The notes: generated by a model from the letters alone, not told the origin. Shown: positions 1 to 7,968, counted from the first letter of the stretch. The stretch: DNA of 13,114 bases from Nitrosomonas sp. (GCA_029881855.1 JAOULU010000012.1:1-13114), one strand, 5' to 3'. Translations and numbers: made by a program.

Positions 1-1
1 G

Positions 2-334
2 TTTTTCTTACTTGCAACATTCATGTTGGCTTCATTGTCAATGCAGAATTTAGATTCTCTGCAAGTCAATCTTCCAGAAGGAAAAGCGGAAAAACTCAGT
101 GCTGACAAACCAGTGACTTTGACACTCACAAAGGACAGTGAAATTTTTATTAACCAGACACCGGTAACTTTAGAAACGCTGGCTACCACACTCAAACCTC
201 TACTCCAGGCGTCGCAACAAAAATTAATTGTGTCAGCGGATAACGAAGCCCCTCAAGGTATTGTCGTGCAGGCAATGCTGCGGGCACGGGCTGCTGGCGC
301 AGAGAATTTCTTGATTGCCGTGCAACATAAATAA
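2..334 (+). CDS. ExbD/TolR-type biopolymer transport protein, 5'-truncated by the window edge
   Basis: This is the 3' part of an ExbD/TolR gene; its start lies before the window. ExbD/TolR proteins work with ExbB/TolQ as a proton-driven inner-membrane motor that energises a TonB/TolA-type partner. The visible reading frame opens at base 2 with a hydrophobic run (FFLLATFMLASLSM) that fits the end of the single membrane helix. It is followed by LDSLQVNLPEG, like the family's 'VNLP' segment just after the helix. The rest (about 85 residues, including PVTLTLTKDSEIFIN and a C-terminal segment LIVSADNEAPQGIVVQAMLRARAAGA) matches the small periplasmic domain. The ATG at base 23 is internal to the helix and is unlikely to be the true start. 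The stop codon is 9 bases before the TonB-like gene, which supports one transcription unit. ExbD versus TolR cannot be decided from this fragment. Confidence 0.85.
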   Translation, partial: FFLLATFMLASLSMQNLDSLQVNLPEGKAEKLSADKPVTLTLTKDSEIFINQTPVTLETLATTLKPLLQASQQKLIVSADNEAPQGIVVQAMLRARAAGAENFLIAVQHK

Positions 335-343
335 CACAATAGG

Positions 344-1210
344 ATGAGCAGCTCTAGATCGACGGAAATTCGACTCTGGTGGCCGTTGCCACTGGCGGCG
401 CTTGTCTGGTTGATCATCATTTGGGGATTTGGTTTCTTTCTAACAGAATCTGAGAAAGCGATCGTCACGCCCCCCGCCATTGAGGCACGCTTTGTTGAAT
501 TGCCTGAGTCAACACTGGGACAAAAACCCTCACCGCCACCTAGCAAGAATCAAGTTCAAATTAGGCCTGAAGAGGCGCCAAAACCAGAGCAGAGAACACC
601 ACCGCTTCCTCGTCACAGTCCACCCGCCCGACCACAGATTAAGCCTAAGGCAATCGAGAAAATAGAAACAGCAAAAGCATTGCCTGAGAAAGAACAGGCA
701 AAAGTTGCAACAGCACCGCAAACGATGCCAACAGATTTATCGGATTATATCAATCAGAACAGGGCGCAGCGCCGTGTGGCAGGGATTTTTGATGGGCTTG
801 AAAATACACAGCAACGTGTTTCCAAACCTCAGCCTTCAGCCGAAGAAATTAGAATGGCTAACGTTAAACGTAATCTGCAGGTGCCCGGTACTAGCGGTAT
901 ATTTAAAATTATTAGTATTGGACCAAGATACGCTCAATTTTCTTTTCGTGCCTGGACAACAGGTGTCAGTATCCCTCGGCGGGAGTTAATTGAAGTGGAG
1001 GCCGGGCCGGATGGCGATATAGAACGCGCTATTATACGCCGTATGATTGTGCTCATTCGTCAGTATCATCAGGAAGATTTTAATTGGGAATCTCACCGCT
1101 TAAACCGTGTCATCGTGCTTTCTGCGCGGCCTCGTGATAACGAGGGACTGGAAGATTTTATGATGCGAGAATTCTTTATTGACAGGCATATGCCACTGCA
1201 TATGCGGTAG
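344..1210 (+). CDS. TonB/TolA-like membrane-anchored energy-transducer protein, atypical C-terminal domain
   Basis: The protein has 288 residues. It has a short N-terminal cytoplasmic segment, one membrane helix at about residues 12-32, and then a proline- and charge-rich linker at about 50-130 with many PP, PK and KP steps. A C-terminal domain occupies about 165-288. This architecture, and its place directly after an exbD/tolR gene, point to the partner that carries inner-membrane energy across the periplasm. The C-terminal domain (GIFKIISIGPRYAQFSFRAW, then an Arg-rich helix and FFIDRHMPLHMR) does not show the usual TonB fold signature that I would expect, so TonB itself is not claimed. The ATG at 344 is the only in-frame start after the exbD stop, which lies in the same frame. 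No well-spaced Shine-Dalgarno is present, so translational coupling with exbD is likely. The role is inferred from architecture and context. Confidence 0.6.
   Translation: MSSSRSTEIRLWWPLPLAALVWLIIIWGFGFFLTESEKAIVTPPAIEARFVELPESTLGQKPSPPPSKNQVQIRPEEAPKPEQRTPPLPRHSPPARPQIKPKAIEKIETAKALPEKEQAKVATAPQTMPTDLSDYINQNRAQRRVAGIFDGLENTQQRVSKPQPSAEEIRMANVKRNLQVPGTSGIFKIISIGPRYAQFSFRAWTTGVSIPRRELIEVEAGPDGDIERAIIRRMIVLIRQYHQEDFNWESHRLNRVIVLSARPRDNEGLEDFMMREFFIDRHMPLHMR
1186..1205. repeat. Perfect 8-bp inverted repeat (GCATATGC) at the 3' end of the TonB-like gene
   Basis: Two copies of GCATATGC flank the 4-base spacer CACT. Because GCATATGC is itself a palindrome, the copies form both a direct and an inverted repeat and can make an 8-bp hairpin with a 4-base loop. 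The hairpin ends 2 bases before the TAG stop triplet (1208-1210) and encodes part of RHMPLHMR. No T-run follows, so it is not a classical intrinsic terminator; it could stabilise the mRNA 3' end or be coincidental. Confidence 0.45.
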
Positions 1211-1486
1211 CTGCGAGTAGGAAAATTTTCTTCAAAAGAAATGGTTGTTTTCTATGTCATGCTTATACGCACTATAGAGTTAATAAATAACCCGTAAAAT
1301 CAGGGTTGATTGCTTGATGTGTTTATTAAATAAATCAGTAAACTAGTCGTATTTTGACAAGATGGATAACAAATGTTTTTGCTACAATTGCTTGGAATTT
1401 TGCGTAGGATCGTAAAAATATATATTTTACTGATAAGGCAGCTTGATCAGTCAAATGGAATAAAATTAATCTAGAGTATATGTCGT
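1211..1486. other. Intergenic region without a recognisable gene
   Basis: This 276-base AT-rich spacer between two rightward genes holds no convincing coding region. It contains an AT-rich dyad near 1228-1243 (TTTCTT against AAGAAA) and a 5-bp stem, AACCC (1289-1293) with GGGTT (1303-1307). Neither is followed by a T-run. A TTGACA lies near 1356, but the following TACAAT is 23 bases away, too far for a standard sigma-70 promoter. The promoter of the lipoprotein gene should lie here but could not be placed. Confidence 0.5.
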
Positions 1487-1990
1487 ATGAAAACATTATT
1501 TTTACTTTTGTCTTCAATTATTATTTTATTGCTTGTTACTGCATGCGGGTCTCTACAGAAAGCTAAGCTTGATGCTGAGGTCGATCGCCTTTGTGCAATT
1601 GATGGTGGTGTGAGAGTGTATGTCAATGTAACGTTACCGCCGGACAAATTTAATAAATGGGGGCAAGTCAATTTCTATCGTCCCGATCAAGGTGAAAATA
1701 CATTAGGACCGGATTATATTTACAAATGGGATGTTCATTATTATGAACTAGGAGATTCAACTTCTCATGGTGCCCATGAAACTGTCATGAAGAAAGATCA
1801 CTTCAAGGTCATCCGAAAATCGGATATGAGTTTATTGGGTGAGGTTGTTATGTATCATAGAGCAGGAGGAGGGATGCCTGGACCATGGCGGACATCTTCA
1901 TATCACTGCCCAAGTCAACTAGAAGCCAATGAGGGAATTCTAATCAATAGAATTTTTAACAGATCTAATGGTGCAGGGAACATCGATTAA
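1487..1990 (+). CDS. Uncharacterised small lipoprotein
   Basis: The protein has 167 residues with a clear lipoprotein signal: MKTLF, a hydrophobic core, then the lipobox VTAC with the acylated cysteine at residue 20. The mature part has two more cysteines (36 and 141), in RLCAIDGGVRVYVNVTLPPDKF and near the C-terminus in SSYHCP. A GGGMPGPWRTSSYHCP-like segment precedes the end. I recall this CAxDGG...LPP and PGPW...CP pattern from uncharacterised lipoproteins of proteobacteria, without an assigned function. The two mature cysteines could form a disulphide in the periplasm. The start is set by the signal peptide; only a weak GAG precedes it. It is preceded by 276 non-coding bases and followed by a dyad, so it is probably transcribed alone. 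Confidence 0.8.
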   Translation: MKTLFLLLSSIIILLLVTACGSLQKAKLDAEVDRLCAIDGGVRVYVNVTLPPDKFNKWGQVNFYRPDQGENTLGPDYIYKWDVHYYELGDSTSHGAHETVMKKDHFKVIRKSDMSLLGEVVMYHRAGGGMPGPWRTSSYHCPSQLEANEGILINRIFNRSNGAGNID

Positions 1991-2009
1991 GACAGGTATT
2001 TGCTTCAAG

Positions 2010-2044
2010 CAGTATTAACAATGATTTTGATTGTTACGGTACTG
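2010..2044. terminator. Putative bidirectional terminator between convergent genes
   Basis: On the + strand CAGTA (2010-2014) pairs with TACTG (2040-2044), and TAACAAT (2016-2022) pairs with ATTGTTA (2030-2036). The outer and inner stems are separated by one base against three, and a 7-base loop closes the stem. The structure sits just after the lipoprotein gene and overlaps the stop codon of the leftward membrane-protein gene. A run of six T follows about 10 bases downstream on the + strand. The stem is AT-rich, so strength is uncertain. Confidence 0.4.
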
Positions 2045-2687
2045 GAATGAGTGGTTTTTTGATCCGATGAGAGAAATAGAGATAGATTAATGCACTGGCT
2101 ATGGCAGCATAGAAACACCAAACAGATGCGAAAGTTTCTGTGTAAGTCCAGTAGGCGACAAAGAAACCGAAAGTGATGACAATACCAGCAATGTATAAGT
2201 GTCGGAAGCTGGAAAATATAAAGGGTACACAGGTTGCTAGCAGGTACATGACAATGACAACTTGGTATCCATCGACATCGTGTTTGTAATTAATACTGTG
2301 GTTGATGATTTCTGCGACGATTGGCTGGTTAATCAAACCAATGATGGTATAAATTGCAAGCCCTAGACCGATGAAGCCAATTGAGGCGATGATTTTTCTT
2401 CGTTTTCTATCGGTTTCTGCGCTGTAAACCGAATAGGGCGCATAAAGCGGCCAGATGATGCCGATAAAGACGCCATAAATATTACCCAGCCAAAGTTGTA
2501 CTTGTGGCATGTTGTCGTTTTCCAGGGTTATCCATAATGAACCTTCAATGATTTGCTGTAAGGCAAAGATTAGTGGGATCAGTGCAATGGGTAGGTCTTT
2601 TTTGTGATGTGCTTTTTTAATTGTATTTGCGCTTACAATTAAGAGTGTGCCGCCGACAATAAAACTGGCTTCTGCTGAAAAGCACAT
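2034..2687 (-). CDS. DUF6629-like polytopic membrane protein
   Basis: The protein has 217 residues and starts MCFSAEASF, which I recognise as the hallmark N-terminus of the DUF6629 family of uncharacterised membrane proteins. About seven hydrophobic segments are visible, near residues 5-24, 32-52, 69-90, 98-118, 140-158, 165-182 and 186-206. Polar residues embedded early, Q44-Q45 and E48 in LQQIIEGSLW, are of the kind conserved in such families. The function is unknown. Its ATG lies 4 bases after the pyrF stop, and an AGGA within the end of pyrF can serve as its ribosome-binding site. It is therefore almost certainly co-transcribed with pyrF. Nothing in the sequence ties it to pyrimidine synthesis. 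Confidence 0.75.
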   Translation of the reverse strand: MCFSAEASFIVGGTLLIVSANTIKKAHHKKDLPIALIPLIFALQQIIEGSLWITLENDNMPQVQLWLGNIYGVFIGIIWPLYAPYSVYSAETDRKRRKIIASIGFIGLGLAIYTIIGLINQPIVAEIINHSINYKHDVDGYQVVIVMYLLATCVPFIFSSFRHLYIAGIVITFGFFVAYWTYTETFASVWCFYAAIASALIYLYFSHRIKKPLIPVP

Positions 2688-2691
2688 GGTG

Positions 2692-3402
2692 TTATTTTTC
2701 CTGGCTAGCCTGAGTTATTTCTTGGTTGATTTGTTGTAAGGCGAATAATGGGTCTTTTGCTTGTGTGATCGGTCTGCCTATAACCAGATAATCGGCACCA
2801 TTATTAATGGCTTGAAACGGTGTGGTAACGCGTTTCTGATCGTCCGTATTGCCATCATCAGCGGGTCTAATGCCGGGCGTGACCAGGCAAAAGTCATTGC
2901 CGATTTTATTTCTCAGGTTTGTCGCTTCCAGCGCAGAACAAACGATACCATCTAATCTGCAATTTTTGGTCAACTTCGCCAAACGCTCAACAATTTGTTC
3001 AGGCTCACCTTGCAGACCAATATCACGTAGATCTTCATGATCCATGCTGGTTAATAGTGTGACAGCAATTAGTTTGGTGTTACCACTAATTGGTAGTGCA
3101 TCGCGTGCGGCTTGTAGCATTTTTTTTCCACCAAGCGCGTGGACGTTGGTCATCCAGACGCCCATACTTGAAACGGCGCGACAGGCTTTCGAGACGGTGT
3201 TAGGGATGTCGTGGAATTTTAAATCAAGGAAGACATCAAAACCACTACGCATAAATGTCTCAACCAGTTGTGGGCCGGCAGTAGTGAACAGCTCTTTGCC
3301 AACTTTTAAGCGGCATAAGCTGGGGTCAAGTTTCGCAGCAAGATCCAACGCATGACTTGCACGGTCAAAATCTAGTGCAACAATAATGCGTGGTTCATCC
3401 AT
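2692..3402 (-). CDS. pyrF: Orotidine 5'-phosphate decarboxylase
   Basis: The enzyme decarboxylates OMP to UMP, the last step of de novo pyrimidine synthesis, in the cytoplasm. At 236 residues it has the normal length for the E. coli-like (type 1) family. Visible signatures are IIVALDFD at residues 6-13, the catalytic [11 protein letters not shown] at 60-70 with D60, K62 and D65 as the charged network, the phosphate-loop segment VTPGIRP at 174-180, and [12 protein letters not shown] at 202-212 with R210 as the likely phosphate ligand. The ATG at 3402 gives the family N-terminus; no clear Shine-Dalgarno precedes it. The gene lies 23 bases after lapA and 4 bases before the DUF6629 gene, and is probably expressed with the upstream genes. 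Confidence 0.97.
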   Translation of the reverse strand: MDEPRIIVALDFDRASHALDLAAKLDPSLCRLKVGKELFTTAGPQLVETFMRSGFDVFLDLKFHDIPNTVSKACRAVSSMGVWMTNVHALGGKKMLQAARDALPISGNTKLIAVTLLTSMDHEDLRDIGLQGEPEQIVERLAKLTKNCRLDGIVCSALEATNLRNKIGNDFCLVTPGIRPADDGNTDDQKRVTTPFQAINNGADYLVIGRPITQAKDPLFALQQINQEITQASQEK

Positions 3403-3425
3403 TAAGTAAGTGTCTGCCGTGCAGA

Positions 3426-3620
3426 TTATTTACTACGCGAAATTGATAAGTAGGTGAGGCCTATACCTAGTGCAAAAAAAAGTAATAATACAACGCTCAA
3501 TGGCAGATCATGAGATTTGTCAAAATAGTAATTCAGCGTAATTGTTTCGGAGTTCTTTGCAGCAAATCCAACTAGTAGTACAAATATACTAATACGTAGA
3601 AGCCATGTTATTAAGTACAT
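3426..3620 (-). CDS. lapA: LapA-family (DUF1049) small inner-membrane protein, short form
   Basis: The protein has 64 residues with two hydrophobic segments, about 3-20 and 41-60. Between them is the family segment [14 protein letters not shown], close to the 'KN...V.L.Y' pattern of LapA proteins. In E. coli, LapA works with LapB at the inner membrane in control of lipopolysaccharide synthesis. The place after rpsA-ihfB supports the assignment. It stops almost directly after the second helix (SISRSK), so the cytoplasmic coiled tail of longer LapA proteins is missing. No sign of a frameshifted continuation was seen, because pyrF begins 23 bases later. lapB, its usual neighbour, is not here. 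Only a distant GGAT precedes the start. Confidence 0.75.
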   Translation of the reverse strand: MYLITWLLRISIFVLLVGFAAKNSETITLNYYFDKSHDLPLSVVLLLFFALGIGLTYLSISRSK

Positions 3621-3647
3621 AGTTTTTTAAATTTTTTATATCCTGTA

Positions 3648-3797
3648 AATATCCGTTATCTTAATGAGTGTTTACTAACTAATGTTTTAGCGAAATTTAT
3701 TAGTATTCTTTTCGTTAATTCATGAGCCAGACAGCTAATGAAAAACGTTATGCATTCATTGTTAGGTACGAATCATACCGATTTTCCAACGGATATT
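3648..3797. repeat. 10-bp inverted repeat bracketing the ihfB-lapA spacer
   Basis: AATATCCGTT at 3648-3657 and its exact reverse complement AACGGATATT at 3788-3797 lie 130 bases apart inside the 192-base ihfB-lapA spacer (3621-3812). The spacer carries stops in all leftward frames and no gene. Inside lies an imperfect palindrome, GGTAcGAATCaTACC, around 3765-3779. The paired ends could fold the spacer into a long hairpin or mark the ends of a small non-coding element. No target duplication was identified. Confidence 0.4.
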
Positions 3798-3812
3798 GTA
3801 GAGGTTATTCTG

Positions 3813-4103
3813 TTATTTTTTGTTAATGTTATCTACACGTTCACGCATTTCTTTTCCTGCTTTGAAATGCGGTACATATTTCTCAGGAACTTGAACTTTT
3901 GTACCTGACTTAGGATTACGGCCAATACGTGGTGGCCGGTAGTTTAAGTCAAAACTACCAAACCCACGAATTTCAATGCGCTGGCCTTCAGATAAGCTTT
4001 TGGCCATTGCATCAATAATCATCTTGACTGAAAGTTCAGCATCTTTAGTTACAAGTTGCGGAAAGTGTGCCGCAAGCCTGGAAATCAATTCAGATTTCGT
4101 CAT
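3813..4103 (-). CDS. ihfB: Integration host factor beta subunit
   Basis: The protein has 96 residues, typical of IHF/HU-family subunits. IHF is an alpha-beta heterodimer that bends DNA sharply at specific sites and acts in transcription, replication and recombination. Family marks are [11 protein letters not shown] at the N-terminus, [23 protein letters not shown] at about 45-67 forming the DNA-gripping arm, and P64, which would be the intercalating proline. The sequence resembles IhfB more than HU or IhfA because of [24 protein letters not shown] and the place after rpsA. A strong Shine-Dalgarno (AAGGA) sits 6 bases before the ATG and overlaps the rpsA stop, so the two genes are probably coupled. 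Confidence 0.95.
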   Translation of the reverse strand: MTKSELISRLAAHFPQLVTKDAELSVKMIIDAMAKSLSEGQRIEIRGFGSFDLNYRPPRIGRNPKSGTKVQVPEKYVPHFKAGKEMRERVDNINKK

Positions 4104-4112
4104 GAATATTCC

Positions 4113-5822
4113 TTATTGCTCTGTGTTTTTACTATCCATTTTGGCTTTTAGTAAAGCGCCTAGGCTGGTTGTTCCTGCATTTGCAGGGGTTTTAATTTTT
4201 TTCATTGCACTAGTCTCGTCGGACTTATCTTTTGCCTTTATTGAAAGGTTAATAGTCCGGTTTTTGCGATCAATATTAATGATCATAGTCTCGACTTTAT
4301 CACCTTCTTTTAGGTGTGTGCGGATATCTTCGACGCGGTCACGTGAAACTTCAGATGCACGTAAGTAGCCATCTACTTTATCATTTAATGCGATGACAGC
4401 GCCTTTTGCATCTAAGGATTTGACGATGCCATTAATAATACTGTTCTTGTCGTTTTCAGAAACAAAGTTATTAAAGGGGTCTCCTTCCAGTTGCTTGATA
4501 CCCAGCGAGATACGTTCACGTTCGACATCAATAGAGAGGATTAATGCTTCAACTTCATCACCTTTTTTATAATGGCAGACAGCATCTTCGCCGGGTTGAT
4601 TCCAAGACAGATCAGATAAGTGAACAAGTCCGTCAATATTCCCAGGCAAACCAATAAATACACCAAAATCAGTGATTGATTTAATTTGACCGCTGACTTT
4701 GTCGCCTTTTTCATGATTCATTGAGAATTCATCCCATGGATTTACTTGACATTGTTTCATGCCAAGTGAGATGCGACGCCGTTCTTCATCAATTTCAAGA
4801 ATCATGACTTCTACTTCATCACCCAGTTGTACAATCTTAGATGGGTATACGTTTTTGTTGGTCCAGTCCATTTCAGATACATGAACCAGTCCTTCAATAC
4901 CTTGTTCAATTTCAATAAATGCACCGTAGTCAGTCAGATTAGTGACTTTTCCAAACAGGCGGGTACGTTGCGGATAACGGCGTGATAGACCAACCCATGG
5001 ATCTTCGCTGAGTTGTTTCATGCCTAATGATACACGGTTTTTTTCCTGATCAAATTTTAGTACTTTAGCGGTTACTTCATCACCAATATTAACGACTTCT
5101 GATGGATGTTTAACACGACGCCATGCCAAATCAGTAATGTGTAATAGGCCGTCAATACCACCTAAGTCAACAAATGCGCCGTAATCGGTGATGTTTTTAA
5201 TAATACCTTGAACAACTGCACCTTCTTGTAAGCTTGCTAGTAGCGATTCGCGATCAGCACCTTGTGTTTCTTCTAACACAGCGCGACGCGAAACGACAAC
5301 ATTGTTGCGCTTGCGATCAAGTTTAATGACCTTGAATTCCATTTCCTTATTTTCAAAAGGTGTGGTGTCTTTGACCGGGCGAATATCAACCAATGAGCCG
5401 GGTAGAAATGCGCGTATGCCGTTAATCATGGCGGTCAAACCACCTTTTACTTTGCCATTGATTAAACCACTTACAATTTTGCCGCTTTCCATGGCCTCTT
5501 CCAAATCATGCCATGCGGTTAGGCGTTTGGCTTTGTCACGAGATAAGCGTGTTTCACCATATCCATCTTCGAGAGATTCAATAGCAACACTGACGAAATC
5601 ACCTGGCTTGGCTTCTATTTCACCTTTGTCATTTTTGAATTCTTCTACGGGAATGAAACTTTCTGATTTGAGTCCAGCGTTAACAACAACAATATTGTAA
5701 TCAACTCGGACAACTTCGGCAGTAATTACCTCACCGATACGCATTTCCTGGTGAGAAAGGCTTTCTTCGAAGAGTTCGGCGAAACTTTCTGGAGAGTCGG
5801 TTGCTAGGGAAGCAGTAGTCAT
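4113..5822 (-). CDS. rpsA: 30S ribosomal protein S1
   Basis: S1 binds mRNA on the small ribosomal subunit and helps start translation of leaders with weak or structured Shine-Dalgarno sites. The protein has 569 residues, close to the usual proteobacterial length. Six S1 repeats are visible, roughly at 27-96, 114-181, 199-269, 286-356, 373-443 and 459-529. Repeats 3 and 4 carry the canonical TDYGAF, the fifth has TDFGVF, and repeats 3 to 5 end with SLGMKQ or SLGIKQ. The last repeat is more divergent, and a flexible charged tail follows. The chosen start gives [21 protein letters not shown], matching the family N-terminus. AGGT lies 11 bases upstream in a leader that also holds a small hairpin. 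The neighbours cmk and ihfB are the standard ones. Confidence 0.98.
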   Translation of the reverse strand: MTTASLATDSPESFAELFEESLSHQEMRIGEVITAEVVRVDYNIVVVNAGLKSESFIPVEEFKNDKGEIEAKPGDFVSVAIESLEDGYGETRLSRDKAKRLTAWHDLEEAMESGKIVSGLINGKVKGGLTAMINGIRAFLPGSLVDIRPVKDTTPFENKEMEFKVIKLDRKRNNVVVSRRAVLEETQGADRESLLASLQEGAVVQGIIKNITDYGAFVDLGGIDGLLHITDLAWRRVKHPSEVVNIGDEVTAKVLKFDQEKNRVSLGMKQLSEDPWVGLSRRYPQRTRLFGKVTNLTDYGAFIEIEQGIEGLVHVSEMDWTNKNVYPSKIVQLGDEVEVMILEIDEERRRISLGMKQCQVNPWDEFSMNHEKGDKVSGQIKSITDFGVFIGLPGNIDGLVHLSDLSWNQPGEDAVCHYKKGDEVEALILSIDVERERISLGIKQLEGDPFNNFVSENDKNSIINGIVKSLDAKGAVIALNDKVDGYLRASEVSRDRVEDIRTHLKEGDKVETMIINIDRKNRTINLSIKAKDKSDETSAMKKIKTPANAGTTSLGALLKAKMDSKNTEQ

Positions 5823-5853
5823 TATAAAAAATACCTGATCTTAATTACGCCAT

Positions 5854-5869
5854 CTGAGGTTTTACTCAG
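5854..5869 (-). promoter_or_regulatory. Small hairpin in the rpsA leader
   Basis: Read on the coding strand, CTGAG and CTCAG form a perfect 5-bp stem with a 6-base loop (TAAAAC), about 30 bases before the rpsA start. rpsA leaders in other proteobacteria are known to fold into hairpins used for autoregulation by S1, so a similar role is possible. The stem is short, and the assignment is an inference. Further upstream, TTGAAT and TTTAAC stand 17 bases apart as a weak candidate promoter. Confidence 0.3.
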
Positions 5870-5964
5870 TGGGTTGGGTTAGTTAAAAAATTATTTGAAA
5901 GAAAATTCAAACTATTCGCCAAAAACTTGTTTATAGCGTATAGGTGTTTTTTCAGCTTCAAACA

Positions 5965-6639
5965 CTATTTATTTGTACAGGTTTCAGCATACCACGCAAG
6001 CACAGTATCTTTCGCTTGAGTAATAGAAAGCGCAGTTGTATCTAACAACTTTGCATCTGTACCTTGTTGCAAGGGCGCAGTGCTTCGATTACTATCTCGA
6101 GCATCACGTTTTTGGATATCTTGCAATAAGTCGGCGATATTAGCATTTATACCTTTCCCTATCAACTGCTTATAACGTCTTTGTGCGCGAATTTCAGCGC
6201 TGGCAGTCAAAAATATTTTGAGCGCGGCATTGGGGAAGATGACAGAGCCCATATCACGCCCATCGGCTACTAAACCGGGTGTTTGGCAAAATGCACGTTG
6301 GCGCGCCGTTAATGCTTCTCTAACTTGCGGATAGGATGCCAAGTTTGAAGCTAATATGCCGCATTCTTCGGTACGAATTGCATCGGTGACTTCATTATCC
6401 CCCAAAAAAATCTTATCGTGTTTAAAAATAACATCAAGATCTTTGGCAATATTTGCCAATGTATTGATATCATTAATGTTCGTGTTGGTTTGCATTGTTT
6501 TTAGTGCCACCAGACGATATAGCGCGCCACTATCCAGGTAATAAAATCCAAGTGTATTGGCAACGAGTTGGGCGATTGTTCCTTTGCCAGATGCAGAGGG
6601 ACCATCAATGGCAATTACTGGAATATCATGGGTATGCAT
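5965..6639 (-). CDS. cmk: Cytidylate kinase
   Basis: The enzyme phosphorylates CMP and dCMP with ATP, feeding nucleotide pools in the cytoplasm. At 224 residues it has the family length. Visible features are the P-loop GPSASGKGT at residues 13-21, YYLDSGALYRLVAL at about 33-46, VADGRDMGSVIFP at 124-136, and the lid segment RDARDSNRSTAPL at 178-190. The start is supported by an AGGT 8-9 bases upstream. The gene begins 15 bases after the aroA stop, and rpsA follows after a 142-base spacer. The aroA-cmk-rpsA order is common in proteobacteria. No odd residues were noticed. Confidence 0.97.
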   Translation of the reverse strand: MHTHDIPVIAIDGPSASGKGTIAQLVANTLGFYYLDSGALYRLVALKTMQTNTNINDINTLANIAKDLDVIFKHDKIFLGDNEVTDAIRTEECGILASNLASYPQVREALTARQRAFCQTPGLVADGRDMGSVIFPNAALKIFLTASAEIRAQRRYKQLIGKGINANIADLLQDIQKRDARDSNRSTAPLQQGTDAKLLDTTALSITQAKDTVLAWYAETCTNK

Positions 6640-6654
6640 TGAATAACCTTATGT

Positions 6655-7968
6655 TTAAGCGCCGACAATTTGTGAAAATTGGGTGAAGTAATCCGGGAAA
6701 GTTTTTGCTACACAATCAGGTTCGTTAATTCGAATAGGTGTACCTAGGGAAACTAATGAGAAGCACATGGCCATTCGATGATCGTCATAGGTGTCTATCG
6801 CGGCATTCGGCGTTAGTCCGTTTTCGGGTGGAGTAATACGTAAATAATCTTTGCCTTCCTCGACTTTGGCGCCTAGTTTGCGTAGTTCTTTTGACATGGC
6901 GGCAAGTCGGTCGGTTTCTTTTACGCGCCAACTAGCAATATTTTTGAGTGTCGTTGTGCCATCGGCAAATAAAGCGGCAATGGCCAATGTCATGGCTGCA
7001 TCTGGAATATGATTACAGTCCAGGTCAATAGCTCGCAAGCGTTTGTCAGATTGATTAGATTGTATACCAGATGCCTCTATCCAAGTGTCACCCATGGTAA
7101 TTTGTGCTCCCATTAATTTTAGTGCTTCAGCAAAATGGATGTCGCCTTGCGTGCTATTTCGGCCGACACCTTGAACACGCACTGGGCCACCGCCAATCGC
7201 GCCAGCCGCAAGAAAATATGAGGCAGATGATGCATCACCTTCAATAGTCATTTCTCCCGGACTGCTATAAGATTGATTTTCAGGGATGAAAAATTGCTGC
7301 CAGTTCTGGTCATGCGAAACTTGTATACCAAAGCGTTGCATTTGTGCGATGGTAAGTGCGATGTACGGTTGTGAAATTAATGCACCAGAAACTGTGATGG
7401 TGGTCTTTTTATTGGTTAGTGGTAGCGCCATAAGTAATCCAGTTAAAAATTGACTGGAAGCATTACCTTTTACAGTGATATTGTTAATTGCTTCATTATG
7501 TGTGTTGGCGGGTCTGATTTCTAGGGGTGGAAAACCGTTGTTACCCAGATAAGTAATGTTTGCGCCAAGCTGACGAAGAGCATCAACTAAATCACCGATT
7601 GGTCGCTCATGCATGCGGGTTACGCCAGATAGTTGGTAATGTCCTTGCATTAATGACAGCACAGCAACAAGTGGGCGAAAAGCTGTACCTGCATTACCGA
7701 GAAACAAATCAGCGTGTTTTATAGGGAAATTCCCCGCGCCGCCAATAATATAATAATTATTTTTATCTGCTTGTGTAATGGTGATGCCTAGTGTACGCAG
7801 TGCTTCTAACATTCGTGCTGTATCGTCAGAAGCCAGTAAATCACGGACATACGTTGTACCTTGTGCCAATGCAGCCAATAAAAGAATCCGATTTGAGATA
7901 CTTTTAGAACCAGGTAGTTGTATAGTACCTTGTGCTGCTTTAACAGAAGCTAGGTCAAGCCATTTCAT
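6655..7968 (-). CDS. aroA: 3-phosphoshikimate 1-carboxyvinyltransferase (EPSP synthase)
   Basis: The enzyme joins shikimate 3-phosphate and phosphoenolpyruvate in the shikimate pathway to chorismate. With the start at 7968 the protein has 437 residues, the usual length. Signatures are [10 protein letters not shown] at 18-27 with K22 in the active site, [11 protein letters not shown] at 90-100, [10 protein letters not shown] at 118-127, IPDAAMTLA at 321-329, KETDRL at 350-355 and DDHRMA at 395-400. The GNAGTA-type loop is that of class I, glyphosate-sensitive enzymes. The reading frame extends to an ATG at 8031, but those 21 extra residues (MVYTSFSFL...) are hydrophobic and unlike the family, whereas MKWLDL aligns with its N-terminus. 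Neither start has a clear Shine-Dalgarno. Upstream lies a divergent intergenic region with a possible operator. Confidence 0.96.
   Translation of the reverse strand: MKWLDLASVKAAQGTIQLPGSKSISNRILLLAALAQGTTYVRDLLASDDTARMLEALRTLGITITQADKNNYYIIGGAGNFPIKHADLFLGNAGTAFRPLVAVLSLMQGHYQLSGVTRMHERPIGDLVDALRQLGANITYLGNNGFPPLEIRPANTHNEAINNITVKGNASSQFLTGLLMALPLTNKKTTITVSGALISQPYIALTIAQMQRFGIQVSHDQNWQQFFIPENQSYSSPGEMTIEGDASSASYFLAAGAIGGGPVRVQGVGRNSTQGDIHFAEALKLMGAQITMGDTWIEASGIQSNQSDKRLRAIDLDCNHIPDAAMTLAIAALFADGTTTLKNIASWRVKETDRLAAMSKELRKLGAKVEEGKDYLRITPPENGLTPNAAIDTYDDHRMAMCFSLVSLGTPIRINEPDCVAKTFPDYFTQFSQIVGA

Noticed and set aside
1356..1390. TTGACA and TACAAT as a promoter of the lipoprotein gene
   Set aside because: The spacing is 23 bases, well outside the usual 16-18.
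3621..3812. A possible remnant of lapB or another gene in the ihfB-lapA spacer
   Set aside because: All three leftward frames contain early stops, and no tetratricopeptide-like residues are seen.
3976..4368. A 130-codon rightward open frame across the ihfB-rpsA junction
   Set aside because: It is antisense to two conserved genes, and its hydrophobic product is what antisense translation of such genes often gives.
5302..5700. A 132-codon rightward open frame opposite rpsA
   Set aside because: It lies wholly inside the strongly supported rpsA gene on the other strand, and its product shows no recognisable motif.
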